In this document: one piece after another, positions 44,093 to 53,686 of the stretch | Position numbering within the stretch: the first letter of the stretch is position 1 | Layout of the letters: every line of letters starts with the position of its first letter | Origin: Fodinicurvata sediminis DSM 21159 | Lineage (GTDB): Bacteria; Pseudomonadota; Alphaproteobacteria; Kiloniellales; DSM-21159 | Reading direction: 5' to 3' | NCBI RefSeq assembly: GCF_000420625.1 | Contig: NZ_ATVH01000013.1 | Span: 186,001-250,000 of the forward strand | DNA length: 64,000 bases | Translations under genes and position numbers: made by a program | Notes under the pieces: generated by a model | Seen by the model: the letters and a program-made list of their open reading frames with translations, nothing else | Databases searched by the model: none | What the model was told of the DNA's origin: nothing

Positions 44093-46222
44093 CTACCAGG
44101 TCAGCGTGTAACTGATCATGCCCTTGAAATTCCGCCCGGGTTCGGGCGCATCGGTGTAGGTACGGGCATAGGTCTTGTCGAAAACGTTATCGATGCCGAA
44201 ATCGATTCGCAGACCTTCCAGGGGGCCTTCCTGGGGGACCCAGCCGGCATAGAGGTCATGCACCACATAGCCGTCACGCTCTTCGGCCGGATCCTCGGTC
44301 TTGTCGAAATCATCGGCCGCCAGGATGCGCCAGCCGAGGAAGGAATCGAATTCCGGGAGTTTCAGCGTGCCGTCCAGATTGACGCGACGCGGAAAGAGCA
44401 CGCCGAGCTTCTCGCCTGTCTCTTCATTTTCACCGTCGATATCGGCATAGTTGGCAGACAAACGGAAGCGGGGATGATCATAGGAAGCCTCGATCTCATT
44501 CCCCGACAGCTTCGCATCCTCCACATTCACATTCTGGGTCGTCCCGTTGCAGTTTGGCGGAAAGCAAGCCGGGGGTCCGGGCTGAACGACTTCCACGTCG
44601 ATGAAGTCCTTGCCCTTTGTCCAGTAGCGCGAGCCCTTGATTTGGAAACGATCACGCGCCACGAAAATATCCTTGAAATCGAGACCCGCACCGATTTCGA
44701 GAGTCCGGGTCTTTTGCGGCTCCAGATCCGGATTTGGGATGAAGTTGTTCACTCCGAAGCCGGGTATCTGGAAGTGCACGCCAGAAGGGTAGAGTTCACC
44801 AAAGGTCGGCGCACGGAAGGCCTCGCCATAGCTGGCAAACAGCAAGCTCCAGTCCGTCGGCAGGTAGCTGGCCCCGATGCGCGGCGAAAGTGCAGTGTCC
44901 TTGTTGTCCTCGGCATTATCGCTGCTTGACTTGTAGTAGTCGTAACGCAGGCCGGGAATCAGGAGAATCTCTCCGGGCAGTGCCCCGAATGGCTCGCGGA
45001 AGGAGAACTCGCCCTGCAGGAAGGCACCTGCATAATCCGATTCGGCATCAGGTACGGACTCCCTTGGCCCACCGTCGACTCGTCCGGTCTGCTTGTCCCG
45101 GTGTGCCTCCACTCCGTAGGTAAAAGTGACATCGCTGTTTTCCGAAAAGCGGAAATGGGAGCGATTTTCGCCGCGCAATCCCACCGTCTCGATACGCCTG
45201 AACAGGCGTTCGCCCTCCGGCCCCGCACCCAGGGCATCCAGGCGCAGGTCCTCCACCTTATTCTCCGCATAGTAGGCCGTCACCTGAGGGTTGATCAGTG
45301 TTTCCTCTGGATTGTCGTAACTGTAGGAGAGACGGAAGGTCCGATTGCGGATTGACTTTTCGACCTTGTCCTGTCCTCCCGCTCCCTGGCCGTTGATCGG
45401 CTCGCGGGCATCGTTGTTGAAGAACAGGGCGGAGGCCTCGAGATTGTGATATTGGCCCAGGGTGAAATTGCTCTTCACCATACCGGAGACGATGTCGTCG
45501 TTGGTGTTGGTCAGCGTGTTGCCGTCGCCCAGATCAATTCGGCCCGAGGCCCGACGCGTCACGCTGGCCAGCAGACCGACATTCTCGTCGGGCCGCGCGG
45601 CTGCCGTGGTGGTGACATTCCATTCCCGGTTCACGCTCTGCCCACCCAGGCTGGTGCGCAGTCCAACCGTATCGTCCTCGCCCAGGATATCGTCGGCCCC
45701 GATGGTGCGCAGCTCGATCACACCGCCTGTGGCACCGCTTCCATAGAGCGAGGAACTGGAGCCGCGCAGCACCTCCGCCTCGCGGAGCAGGCTGGGATCC
45801 ACGAACAAGCGACCGCTGTGGCCAGAAAGAAAATTCTGCCGTGCGCCGTCAAGCAGGACCACCAGGTCGGCTCCGCTGAAGCCGCGAATGCTAGGCATCT
45901 CGCCGGTACGGCGGGGTCCGCCGGTGAACTGCACGCCTGGCAGGTAACCCAGAACATCGTCCAGGCTGGAGGGCTGGCGCCTGTCCATCTCCTCGCGATC
46001 GACCACAGAGACCATGCCCGGATAGTCGAAGGCAGCCACGGGATTGCGTGTGGCGGTGATGCTGACGGGGTCGAGATTGAGCTCGGCGGCATTGCGTTCG
46101 TCGGTGGCGGCCAACTGTTCGGAGTCAATGTCCCCCTGGGCAAGAACAGGCATGGAGACGGCTGTCGCCAGTGCGATGCCGCCCATCCCGATGGTCAGGC
46201 GGGTTATAAAAGTGTTCTGCAT
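44093..46222 (-). CDS. hmuR: TonB-dependent haem receptor
   Basis: 709 residues. A signal peptide (ALATAVSMPVLAQ) precedes the plug domain (DEMNRRQPSSLDD-like region DREEMDRRQPSSLDDVLGYL) with VVLLDGARQ. The 22-strand barrel follows, ending with TYTDAPEPGRNFKGMISYTLTW, whose final Trp suits outer-membrane insertion. The product imports haem or haemoproteins using TonB energy; no tonB-exbBD is in the window. ATG 46222 is preceded by AGGGGAC. An inverted repeat sits about 140 bases upstream, suggesting iron control. Confidence 0.9.
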   Translation of the reverse strand: MQNTFITRLTIGMGGIALATAVSMPVLAQGDIDSEQLAATDERNAAELNLDPVSITATRNPVAAFDYPGMVSVVDREEMDRRQPSSLDDVLGYLPGVQFTGGPRRTGEMPSIRGFSGADLVVLLDGARQNFLSGHSGRLFVDPSLLREAEVLRGSSSSLYGSGATGGVIELRTIGADDILGEDDTVGLRTSLGGQSVNREWNVTTTAAARPDENVGLLASVTRRASGRIDLGDGNTLTNTNDDIVSGMVKSNFTLGQYHNLEASALFFNNDAREPINGQGAGGQDKVEKSIRNRTFRLSYSYDNPEETLINPQVTAYYAENKVEDLRLDALGAGPEGERLFRRIETVGLRGENRSHFRFSENSDVTFTYGVEAHRDKQTGRVDGGPRESVPDAESDYAGAFLQGEFSFREPFGALPGEILLIPGLRYDYYKSSSDNAEDNKDTALSPRIGASYLPTDWSLLFASYGEAFRAPTFGELYPSGVHFQIPGFGVNNFIPNPDLEPQKTRTLEIGAGLDFKDIFVARDRFQIKGSRYWTKGKDFIDVEVVQPGPPACFPPNCNGTTQNVNVEDAKLSGNEIEASYDHPRFRLSANYADIDGENEETGEKLGVLFPRRVNLDGTLKLPEFDSFLGWRILAADDFDKTEDPAEERDGYVVHDLYAGWVPQEGPLEGLRIDFGIDNVFDKTYARTYTDAPEPGRNFKGMISYTLTW

Positions 46223-46362
46223 TGCTGTCGTGTCCCCTAGTTTGCGGGAATCGCAGTCGAAATCCATAGACAGGTGCCTGACCCCTCACCTGTCTCGGAC
46301 TTTCATCCCCATCCCTCACAACGAGGGCCTGCATTCCCTTTACCGGAGACAGCAATATAAAT

Positions 46363-46397
46363 ATTGAGACTCATTTGCAATGAAAATGAGTCTCAAT
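46363..46397 (-). promoter_or_regulatory. Fur/Irr-type operator upstream of the hmu operon
   Basis: ATTGAGACTCATTT (46363-46376) and AAATGAGTCTCAAT (46384-46397) are perfect 14-bp inverted repeats with a 7-base centre. The AATGAGA/TCTCATT-type pattern resembles Fur and Irr boxes. On the minus strand a TTGCAA at its centre could be the -35 of the hmuR promoter, with TATATT 15 bases later, so binding would block transcription when iron is plentiful. Confidence 0.7.
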
Positions 46398-46447
46398 CCT
46401 ACTATTCTTTGGAATTCCGTTGCGTGCTTGGCCGGCCGCGGCGTAAC

Positions 46448-46837
46448 TCAGCTCTTGGCTTTGCGCTCCAGGTGCCGACGCAACAGGCGCATGTTCCTGC
46501 GGTTGGCCTTGAAGCCCACATCGAAAAGCGTGCCCAGCAGGGGGATCGACCCAACGGCCCAGTCCAGGGCCACATTGGCAGCCATGCCCAACAGCGCCAT
46601 GCGCGAAGCGCCCAGACGCGCGGACTGCCAGATCAGATAGCCCGACACGCAGGCCGTTGCCGTATCCCCGGCCAAAGGCAGGATACTGGCCACGCCATCC
46701 AGTCCGAATCGGAGGGAGGTCCCCGGTATGCGCCAACGGGTGTCGAGCAGGTCGGCCAGACGCTCCAACCGGGCCAGGCGCTGGGCAGTCTCCACTTTCG
46801 TCGGAGTCTCTTCAAGGCTGGAGGTCGTCGACAACAT
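46448..46837 (-). CDS. DUF4112 domain protein
   Basis: 129 residues. RLADLLDTRWRIPGTSLRFGLDGVASILPLAGD and GMAANVALDWAVGSIPLLGTLFDVGFKANRRN are the core of DUF4112, a small membrane-associated family of unknown function with two hydrophobic segments. ATG 46837. It stands alone between the hmu operon and dapC; the 230-base gap upstream shows no gene, only a short AACACG/CGTGTT dyad (46892-46912). Confidence 0.85.
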   Translation of the reverse strand: MLSTTSSLEETPTKVETAQRLARLERLADLLDTRWRIPGTSLRFGLDGVASILPLAGDTATACVSGYLIWQSARLGASRMALLGMAANVALDWAVGSIPLLGTLFDVGFKANRRNMRLLRRHLERKAKS

Positions 46838-47067
46838 TCGCTAAAGATGGGAAGAGACAGGTCGGTGTGAAAGCCTTGCACACTGGCCGGCAACACGAGA
46901 ACATTCCGTGTTTGTTCTTTCGATATCTTGGGAGTCGTCTTTTGACCACCCCTAGAAGTGGATTCTATCTTCGGCAGCTGGATTCCTGTTTCCGGTTTGT
47001 CCCGCTCGGAATCCCTGCGCCATGATCCGAGTCGCCGTGTCTGCAACCAGAGAAAGCACAGAGCTTC

Positions 47068-48309
47068 ATGACCTCCACCTCTCCTGCTTCGTCAAACGCC
47101 ACAGCCCAGGCCCGCCGCGACCCGCGCGTCTACCAGCCCTTCATGCGGCTTTCGCATCTTCTGGACGGAGAGAAGCCCGGCGCCTCCCCCCTGCCCGACG
47201 GCGCCCCCATCAGCCTATCCATAGGCGACCCCCAGCTGCCGACGCCGCCCCTGCTGGCCGAAACACTGGCGGCCTATCCCAATGACTGGTCATACTATCC
47301 GCCGTTTCGCGGCACCCCGGATTTCCGGGCCGCCTGCCATGACTGGCTGGTCCGGCGTTATGGCCTGTCCCCGGACACCCTGGATGCCGACCGCCAGATC
47401 CTGCCGCTTCCGGGCAGCCGCGAAGGCCTGTTCTTCGCGACCCTGACGGCCATCAACCGCGGCGCGGCCGAGGGGCGCACCAAGGTCCTTATCCCCTCAC
47501 CCGGCTATCACGTCTATGCCGGCGGTGCGCTTGCTGCCGGCGCCGAGCCCGTCTTTGTCCCGGCCCGCGCCGACAACAACTTCCTGCCCAATTACGAAGG
47601 CCTGCCCGCGGACGTCCTGGACCGTACGGCGATCGCCTTTTTCTGCTCACCCTCAAATCCGGAAGGCGCAGTGGCTTCGCGCGAACAGTGGCGCGCCTGG
47701 ATCGAGTTGGCACAACGTCATGGATTCGTGCTGGCTGCCGACGAGTGTTACGCTGACATCTATACGGACGAACCGCCGGCCGGACTGCTGGAGGCCGTCC
47801 AGGGCCCCGCGGGCACGGACGGCCTGCTGACCTTCCATTCCCTGTCCAAGCGCTCCAGTGCTGCCGGCTTGCGCTCCGGCTTCGTGGCCGGTGACGGAGA
47901 ACTGGTGGACGGGATCGACGCCTTCATGCGCTATGGCGGCGCCAGTGTCCCCACGCCTGTTCTACATGCCAGTGCGGCCCTGTGGCGCGACGAGGCTCAC
48001 GTGGTGGAAACGCGCTGCTACTACCGCACCCTGTTCGAGATGGCCGAGGAAAAGCTCTGGGCCAAGACCGGCTGGCGCATGCCGGCGGGCGGATTCTTCG
48101 CCTGGCTCCAGGTGGGCGATGGCGAGGCCTTCGCGTTGCGCGCCTGGAAGGAAGCGGGCCTGCGCGTGCTGCCCGGCCGTTATCTCTGCCCGGACGAAGA
48201 AGGAGCGGATCCGGCAGACAACCCAGGTGCCCCCTATATCCGGGTGGCCCTGGTCCACGAGCCGCAGGTCACAGAGAAGGCGCTGGACCGTCTGGCGGAA
48301 ATGCTCTAG
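47068..48309 (+). CDS. dapC: Class I/II aminotransferase, DapC-type (succinyldiaminopimelate transaminase)
   Basis: 413 residues of the PLP fold-type I family. LSIGDPQLPTPPLL, SYYPPFRGTPDFRAA, CSPSNPEGAVASREQW, ADECYADIYT and the Lys in SLSKRSSAAGLRSGF are the usual parts; the lysine binds PLP. The N-terminal fit is to alphaproteobacterial DapC, which makes N-succinyl-LL-diaminopimelate for lysine and peptidoglycan. Other aminotransferase functions cannot be excluded. It is 39 bases before ftsK. Confidence 0.82.
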   Translation: MTSTSPASSNATAQARRDPRVYQPFMRLSHLLDGEKPGASPLPDGAPISLSIGDPQLPTPPLLAETLAAYPNDWSYYPPFRGTPDFRAACHDWLVRRYGLSPDTLDADRQILPLPGSREGLFFATLTAINRGAAEGRTKVLIPSPGYHVYAGGALAAGAEPVFVPARADNNFLPNYEGLPADVLDRTAIAFFCSPSNPEGAVASREQWRAWIELAQRHGFVLAADECYADIYTDEPPAGLLEAVQGPAGTDGLLTFHSLSKRSSAAGLRSGFVAGDGELVDGIDAFMRYGGASVPTPVLHASAALWRDEAHVVETRCYYRTLFEMAEEKLWAKTGWRMPAGGFFAWLQVGDGEAFALRAWKEAGLRVLPGRYLCPDEEGADPADNPGAPYIRVALVHEPQVTEKALDRLAEML

Positions 48310-48348
48310 AGCCCACAGGCGTTCACGGCAGGGGAGCCGATAGCCAAT

Positions 48349-50742
48349 ATGGCCGCTTCACGCAGCACAAGTACAGCAAAACGTACACGCCTGCTGCCTT
48401 CGGGCACGGGGGGATTCCTACGCCTGCGCCTGATCGAACTTGCTGGACTGGGCATCATTCTTGCGGGCCTGGTCCTGGCCGCCATCTGTTTCAGCTATGA
48501 TCCGCAGGATCCCTCACTGAACCGCGCTGCGCGCGACCAGGTCAACAATCTGCTTGGACTGCCCGGTGCCTACCTGGCGGACATTCTGATGCAGAGCCTG
48601 GGGCTGTCGGTGTTCGGTCTCTGCGGGCTTTTCATCGCCTGGGGGTGGCGACTGATCCGGAACCACGCCGTACCCCGCTGGTGGCTGCGGCTCCTGGCCG
48701 GTCTGTTTGCGGTCCTTTTTGCCGCGACAACCCTGGCAGCAATACCGCCGCCCTCGGATTGGCCCCTGCGCAGCGGCCTGGGCGGCTTCTCGGGTGCCCT
48801 CATCCTTGGCCATGCCTATCAAGCCAGCAATCTAATGCCGACCATGCTGGCCGTGGCATCCGGTGCACTGGCCCTTTTCCTGGGCCTCTTCAGCCTGGCT
48901 GTCAGTCTGGGGGAATGGAGGGCGCTCTGGCAGGGCCCCACGCGCCTGGCCGGTAAGCTGCGCGCACTGTTACGCCGCCAGCGGGACAGTGCTGCCGAAG
49001 AGACCGAATCCGAACCTGTACGCACACGGAAGAAGCAACCAACCCAGAAGCGCACGGCCAAGACGAAGGAAGCCGCGGAAGCGCCCGCACCGCCGGAGCC
49101 AGCGGCTGAGAAGCCTGCTGAAACCGAGGAAGGCGACCTGATTGCCCCGCGTGCGCCCCGACCGGCGCAAAGCAAGAAGGCACAGAAAGATGTCCAGGGT
49201 TCCCTGGCCCTGGGGCCCAGCGGCTATGAGGCACCTCCCCTCACCCTTCTGACCGAAGCCAAGGCCAATCCCGACGCACAGCTGAACCGGGATGCCCTGG
49301 AAAAGAACGCACGGCTGCTGGAAACGGTCCTGCAGGACTTCGGTGTACGTGGCGAAATCGTGAAAGTACGCCCCGGGCCTGTAGTGACCCGTTACGAACT
49401 GGAACCGGCGCCGGGCACCAAGACGAACCGTGTGATCACGCTGGCCGACGACATTGCTCGCTCCATGTCGGCCGTTTCCGTGCGCGTAGCCGTGGTCCCG
49501 GGTTCCAGCACCATCGGGATCGAGCTGCCCAATGCCAAGCGCGAAACGGTCTACCTGCGCGAGCTGCTGGCGGCCGAAGCCTTCGAACAGTCGAAAGGCA
49601 GCCTGCCGCTGGTTCTCGGCAAGGATATCGGCGGCATGCCGCAGGTGGTCGACCTGGCCCGTATGCCGCACCTTCTGATTGCCGGAACCACGGGCTCGGG
49701 CAAGTCGGTGGGCATCAACGGCATGATCCTCTCGCTGCTCTACCGCATGCCGCCGGAACGCTGCCGCATGATCATGGTCGACCCCAAGATGCTGGAACTC
49801 AGCATCTATGACGGCATTCCGCACCTGCTGACCCCGGTTGTCACGGAACCCAAGAAAGCGGTGGTCGCATTGAAATGGGTGGTTCGCGAGATGGAGAACC
49901 GCTATCGCTCCATGTCGCTGCTGGGGGTGCGCAATATCGATGGCTACAATGCGCGCATCGAGGAGGCGCGCAAATCGGGCCAGGTGCTGACCCGCCGCGT
50001 CCAGACCGGATTCGACCCGGATACCGGCCAGCCGATCCACGAGGAAGAGGCCTTCGATCTGGAACCCCTGCCCTATATCGTCGTCGTTGTCGACGAGATG
50101 GCGGACCTGATGCTGGTCGCGGGCAAGGAGGTCGAGGCCGCCATCCAGCGCCTGGCCCAGATGGCCCGTGCGGCCGGCATTCACCTGATCATGGCCACAC
50201 AGCGCCCCTCGGTGGATGTCATCACCGGCACCATCAAGGCCAACTTCCCGACCCGCATCTCCTTCAACGTCACTTCCAAGATCGACAGCCGGACGATCCT
50301 GGGCGAATCGGGCGCGGAACACCTTCTGGGCATGGGCGACATGCTCTACATGGCCCATGGCGGGCGCATCTCGCGCATTCACGGTCCCTTTGTCAGCGAT
50401 GCCGAGGTCGAGGCTGTGGTTGCCCATCTGAAGGCTCAGGGACAGCCCGCCTTTGTCGAGGGCGTGACCGAGGAAAGCGGCGACGAACCGGGGTTCCCCG
50501 GCCTGCCGGGGGGAGACGACGGCTCCGGCGGCGGATCCGGCGACGAACTCTACGATCGCGCCCTGGCCGTTGTGGCCCAGCACCGCAAGGCCTCGACCTC
50601 CTTCATCCAGCGCCAGCTGCAAATCGGTTACAACCGTGCGGCCCGCCTGATCGAACAGATGGAGGCCGAGGGCGTGGTCGGCCCGGCCAATCACGTGGGA
50701 CGCCGCGAGGTGCTGTTGCCCGACCACGGAGATCAAGGATAG
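48349..50742 (+). CDS. ftsK: DNA translocase FtsK/SpoIIIE
   Basis: 797 residues. About four to five N-terminal transmembrane helices (22-190) are followed by an Ala/Lys/Pro-rich linker (about 200-285). The RecA-like motor has GTTGSGKSVGIN (Walker A, about 445-456), VVVVDEMADLMLV (Walker B) and ATQRPSVDVITG. The C-terminal gamma winged helix (DELYDRALAVVAQHRKASTSF to the end) recognises KOPS sites. It moves DNA at the septum to complete chromosome segregation. Shorter linker than E. coli FtsK, as is usual in alphaproteobacteria. Confidence 0.95.
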   Translation: MAASRSTSTAKRTRLLPSGTGGFLRLRLIELAGLGIILAGLVLAAICFSYDPQDPSLNRAARDQVNNLLGLPGAYLADILMQSLGLSVFGLCGLFIAWGWRLIRNHAVPRWWLRLLAGLFAVLFAATTLAAIPPPSDWPLRSGLGGFSGALILGHAYQASNLMPTMLAVASGALALFLGLFSLAVSLGEWRALWQGPTRLAGKLRALLRRQRDSAAEETESEPVRTRKKQPTQKRTAKTKEAAEAPAPPEPAAEKPAETEEGDLIAPRAPRPAQSKKAQKDVQGSLALGPSGYEAPPLTLLTEAKANPDAQLNRDALEKNARLLETVLQDFGVRGEIVKVRPGPVVTRYELEPAPGTKTNRVITLADDIARSMSAVSVRVAVVPGSSTIGIELPNAKRETVYLRELLAAEAFEQSKGSLPLVLGKDIGGMPQVVDLARMPHLLIAGTTGSGKSVGINGMILSLLYRMPPERCRMIMVDPKMLELSIYDGIPHLLTPVVTEPKKAVVALKWVVREMENRYRSMSLLGVRNIDGYNARIEEARKSGQVLTRRVQTGFDPDTGQPIHEEEAFDLEPLPYIVVVVDEMADLMLVAGKEVEAAIQRLAQMARAAGIHLIMATQRPSVDVITGTIKANFPTRISFNVTSKIDSRTILGESGAEHLLGMGDMLYMAHGGRISRIHGPFVSDAEVEAVVAHLKAQGQPAFVEGVTEESGDEPGFPGLPGGDDGSGGGSGDELYDRALAVVAQHRKASTSFIQRQLQIGYNRAARLIEQMEAEGVVGPANHVGRREVLLPDHGDQG

Positions 50743-50823
50743 GTCGCATTTGCGCCCTTGAATGGCCCAAATGGGTCCGCATCTCTAGGGCGAACAAAAA
50801 GTCGACGAAAGGCAGATTCGCAC

Positions 50824-51540
50824 ATGCGCCCTATCCCGAGCATTCTCGAGAGCACACCGCAGTCCAGAGCAAGCCTCTCCGTCCGGCCGCTGGCCCTTCT
50901 GCTGGCCCTGTTCGCGCTGCTTCTCTCCCCCTTGTCTGCCAGCGCGTCGCTGGACGAGCTGGACCAGGAACAACGTGAGATCCTGGAAGAGGTCGAGGAA
51001 TACTTGAACGGCATTGGCACCATGGAAGGCCGTTTCGCGCAGGTGACTTCGACAGGCAACTATGCCGAAGGCGAGGTGGCACTGCGGCGGCCGGGGCGCA
51101 TGCGATTCGAGTACGACAGTCCCAACCCCACGCTGCTGGTGGCCGATGGCTTCAATCTGACGGTCTATGATCGTGAACTGGAGGAAGCCACCATGCTGCC
51201 CCTGCGCCAGACGCCGCTCTGGCTGCTGTTGCGCGAAGACGTTTCCTTTGCCGCTGACGACCTTGAAGTCCTCGGCGTCCGCGAGCGCGACGGCACCGTC
51301 GCCATCCTGCTGCAGCAGGCGGACGAACCCGGCATGGGCAGCATCGAGATCCAGCTGACCCGGGACCCTATGACCCTGAAGCGCTGGATCGTGACCGATG
51401 CACAGGGGGTTGAGACGACCGTTTCGCTGGCGAATCTCTCCTATGATGTCGAGTTCGAACCGCGCACCTTCAACGTCCAGAACCTTCCCGGCGTCATGGC
51501 CCCGGGCATGGATCCGCGCAACCAGAACCGCGGACGCTGA
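50824..51540 (+). CDS. lolA: Outer-membrane lipoprotein carrier LolA
   Basis: 238 residues. A Sec signal peptide (LALLLALFALLLSPLSASA) precedes the LolA fold. GTMEGRFAQVTSTGNYAEGEVALRRPGRMRFEYDSPNP is the N-terminal signature. The protein carries lipoproteins across the periplasm. ATG 50824 gives a normal LolA length; the upstream open frame is not needed. ftsK-lolA adjacency is common in alphaproteobacteria. Confidence 0.92.
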   Translation: MRPIPSILESTPQSRASLSVRPLALLLALFALLLSPLSASASLDELDQEQREILEEVEEYLNGIGTMEGRFAQVTSTGNYAEGEVALRRPGRMRFEYDSPNPTLLVADGFNLTVYDRELEEATMLPLRQTPLWLLLREDVSFAADDLEVLGVRERDGTVAILLQQADEPGMGSIEIQLTRDPMTLKRWIVTDAQGVETTVSLANLSYDVEFEPRTFNVQNLPGVMAPGMDPRNQNRGR

Positions 51541-51546
51541 CGCAGC

Positions 51547-52365
51547 CTACCCGCGCAGCCGGAAGGGACGCAGCAGCAGCTTCAGATAGGGACGCTCCTC
51601 TTCCCGCTCCACGCCGATCGGCATGTCCGGGTCGCGTGCCTTCGAGCTGCGCGAGCCGAAGAGGGGATCCCAGAAACTGAACAGGGTTCCGTAGTTGGAA
51701 TCAGTGTCGCGCCGGACCTTGTGGTGATGCACCCAGTGGATCGAGGGTGTGATGAACAGCCTGGACAATGCCGTTTCCAGGCCAGGAGGCAGGCGCAGGT
51801 TCGAATGATGGAAAATGCTGGCCAGCAGGACCAGGGCTTCGAAGACCAGGATCGAACTGACCGGAAACCCCAGAAGCACGATCACGCCGGCGCGCGCCAT
51901 TGCCGACAGCAACACCTCCCCGAAATGAAACCGCAACGCACTGCTGCTGTCCAGGAAACGGTCCAGGTGATGGACTTCATGGAAGCGCCAGAGGAATGCA
52001 AACTCATGGTTTGCGCGATGCCACCAGTAGATCAGGAAGTCCAGGATCATGAGATCCAGCGCGAGACCCGGCAGGCCCGTCCACCACTGGGGCCGCCAGT
52101 CGAGTGCATGACTCGCGGCCCAGACCGACAGCGGCAGGACCACCAGGGGTGACAGGCCGGTATTTAGCAACCAGAGCCCTAGGTTGCGGATCACACGCTG
52201 TACCGAGACCGCAAGCCGGGCGAGGAGTCCCCCGGACACAGCCTTTCCCCGGCCTTCCGGATAGGGGGCGGCCGGGAAAAGCCGTTCGAGCACGAAAAAA
52301 CCGGCAAACCAGACGGCAACGACAATGCCCTTCCAGGCAAGCAGATTCTCGAGAGTCAGCTCCAT
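51547..52365 (-). CDS. Fatty acid hydroxylase / sterol desaturase superfamily protein
   Basis: 272 residues with about five hydrophobic helices. The eight-His di-iron pattern is complete: WWHRANHE, WRFHEVHHLD, FHHSNLR and IHWVHHHKVR. This superfamily hydroxylates or desaturates lipids in the membrane with oxygen. The substrate is unknown. It is convergent with lolA (6 bases apart). Confidence 0.88.
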   Translation of the reverse strand: MELTLENLLAWKGIVVAVWFAGFFVLERLFPAAPYPEGRGKAVSGGLLARLAVSVQRVIRNLGLWLLNTGLSPLVVLPLSVWAASHALDWRPQWWTGLPGLALDLMILDFLIYWWHRANHEFAFLWRFHEVHHLDRFLDSSSALRFHFGEVLLSAMARAGVIVLLGFPVSSILVFEALVLLASIFHHSNLRLPPGLETALSRLFITPSIHWVHHHKVRRDTDSNYGTLFSFWDPLFGSRSSKARDPDMPIGVEREEERPYLKLLLRPFRLRG

Positions 52366-52456
52366 GCCTTCAGTCTAGGCCGCTCCGGCCGGTGGACAAG
52401 GGCTCAGGAGGAAATGCGCTTGAGGGATAACCCCGACGGCGCTAGGAGAAAGATCC

Positions 52457-53233
52457 ATGATCACCACCTCTCCGCGTCCCCTCGTAGGCCTGTCCGCCTG
52501 TTCGAAACGAATCGACGGCGCTTCCTATCATGCCATCGGTGACAAGTACCTGCGTGCCGTGGACGAAGCCGCAGGCCTGCTTCCCGTTGTATTTCCCGCC
52601 TTTGGCGAGGCCCTCGAGGTCGACGCCCTTCTGGACGGTATTTCGGGCCTGGTGTTGACCGGCAGTCCGTCCAATGTCCATCCACAACGCTACGAACAGG
52701 CGGAAAGCGATCAGCATGCACCCTTCGATGAAGCCAGGGACGGTGCCACGCTCTCGTTGATCCCAGCTGCCCTGGAACGGGGCCTGCCGCTGTTCGCGAT
52801 CTGCCGTGGCATGCAGGAACTCAACGTCGCCCTGGGCGGCAGTCTCTGTCCTGCCGTGCATCAGGTGCCAGGGCGTATGGATTATCGTCGACCGGACGAC
52901 CCCGATCCCGACATCCAGTATGGGCCGCGCCACCCGATCGAGATAGACCCCGACAGTTTACTGGCCACCCTGCTGCCCGAAGGGGATAAGCCAATCGAGG
53001 TGAACTCCCTGCATCATCAGGCCATTGACCAGCTTGGCTCCAGCCTCAAGGTTGAAGCATGGGCGCCGGACGGCACGATCGAAGCCGTCCGCTATGGCAA
53101 GGGCAAGAGTTTCGTGCTGGGTGTGCAATGGCATCCGGAGTACAAAGCTGCGGAGAATCCCGTTTCACGCGCCCTGTTCAGTGCATTTGCCCGTGCCGTG
53201 CGCCATTATGCCGCAGGTCGGCATCGGCTTTGA
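52457..53233 (+). CDS. Peptidase C26 (PuuD-like) gamma-glutamyl hydrolase
   Basis: 258 residues of the class I amidotransferase-like C26 family. SACSKRIDGASYHAIGDKYL, GLVLTGSPSNVHPQRY, AICRGMQELNVALGG (Cys116) and GVQWHPEYKA (His226, Glu228) match the gamma-glutamyl-gamma-aminobutyrate hydrolase type. It may take part in putrescine breakdown or other gamma-glutamylated amine routes. It lies 40 kb from the ligase operon and has its own start. A 450-base gap follows. Confidence 0.85.
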   Translation: MITTSPRPLVGLSACSKRIDGASYHAIGDKYLRAVDEAAGLLPVVFPAFGEALEVDALLDGISGLVLTGSPSNVHPQRYEQAESDQHAPFDEARDGATLSLIPAALERGLPLFAICRGMQELNVALGGSLCPAVHQVPGRMDYRRPDDPDPDIQYGPRHPIEIDPDSLLATLLPEGDKPIEVNSLHHQAIDQLGSSLKVEAWAPDGTIEAVRYGKGKSFVLGVQWHPEYKAAENPVSRALFSAFARAVRHYAAGRHRL

Positions 53234-53380
53234 ATCGTTTCGGTTGTTTGGCCCGGGCCGCGAGGACTCCTGCCGCGTGTGTTGCTTCAGGCGAATGACT
53301 GGGCTTCAAGCATGCAGGAATTGCAGGTCCCTTACCCTTCTTATCTATTGCAACAGGACCAAACTGCTCTAAATTTATAG

Positions 53381-53500
53381 TCAAAGGTGATGTCTATCAA
53401 ATCACCTATATAGTGGGAGCCTGAGGTCCCCTGCCAAAACTCCCACGTCTCCGCGGAGCTACGGAACGCCCGGCTGCCCCCCGACCGGGCGTTCCTTTTT
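53381..53500 (+). ncRNA. Structured intergenic segment ending in a strong terminator, candidate small RNA
   Basis: The 453-base gap after the PuuD-like gene holds no convincing ORF. It contains, in order, GGTGAT/ATCACC (53386-53406), a TATAGT-like -10 (53409-53414), GTGGGAG/CTCCCAC (53413-53446), the palindrome CTCCG/CGGAG (53449-53458), and a terminator. The terminator is a perfect 11-bp stem (53463-53473 with 53485-53495) followed by TTTTT. I could not match a known RNA family. It may simply be a long terminator region of the upstream gene. Confidence 0.4.
53463..53500 (+). terminator. Strong rho-independent terminator
   Basis: GGAACGCCCGG (53463-53473) is the exact complement of CCGGGCGTTCC (53485-53495), followed by five T. 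It lies about 230 bases after the PuuD-like stop and about 185 before xthA, so it may end either a long 3' extension or a separate short transcript. Confidence 0.9.
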
Positions 53501-53686
53501 CCGGGTGGTGCCTGGATCCAGCCCTTCCTGGGACCCAGGCCCTTATGGGGCGCTTTTCCCCTGCTGCTCCTTCGCCTTCCCTTGCCGGTGGTTCCTGTCC
53601 ACAAGCGGTTTACCTTGCCGGCACGATGCATATGATCGCGCGAACAGTCATTCTTGCATCACCCATGTGAAGGAGGCAGCGGGACC

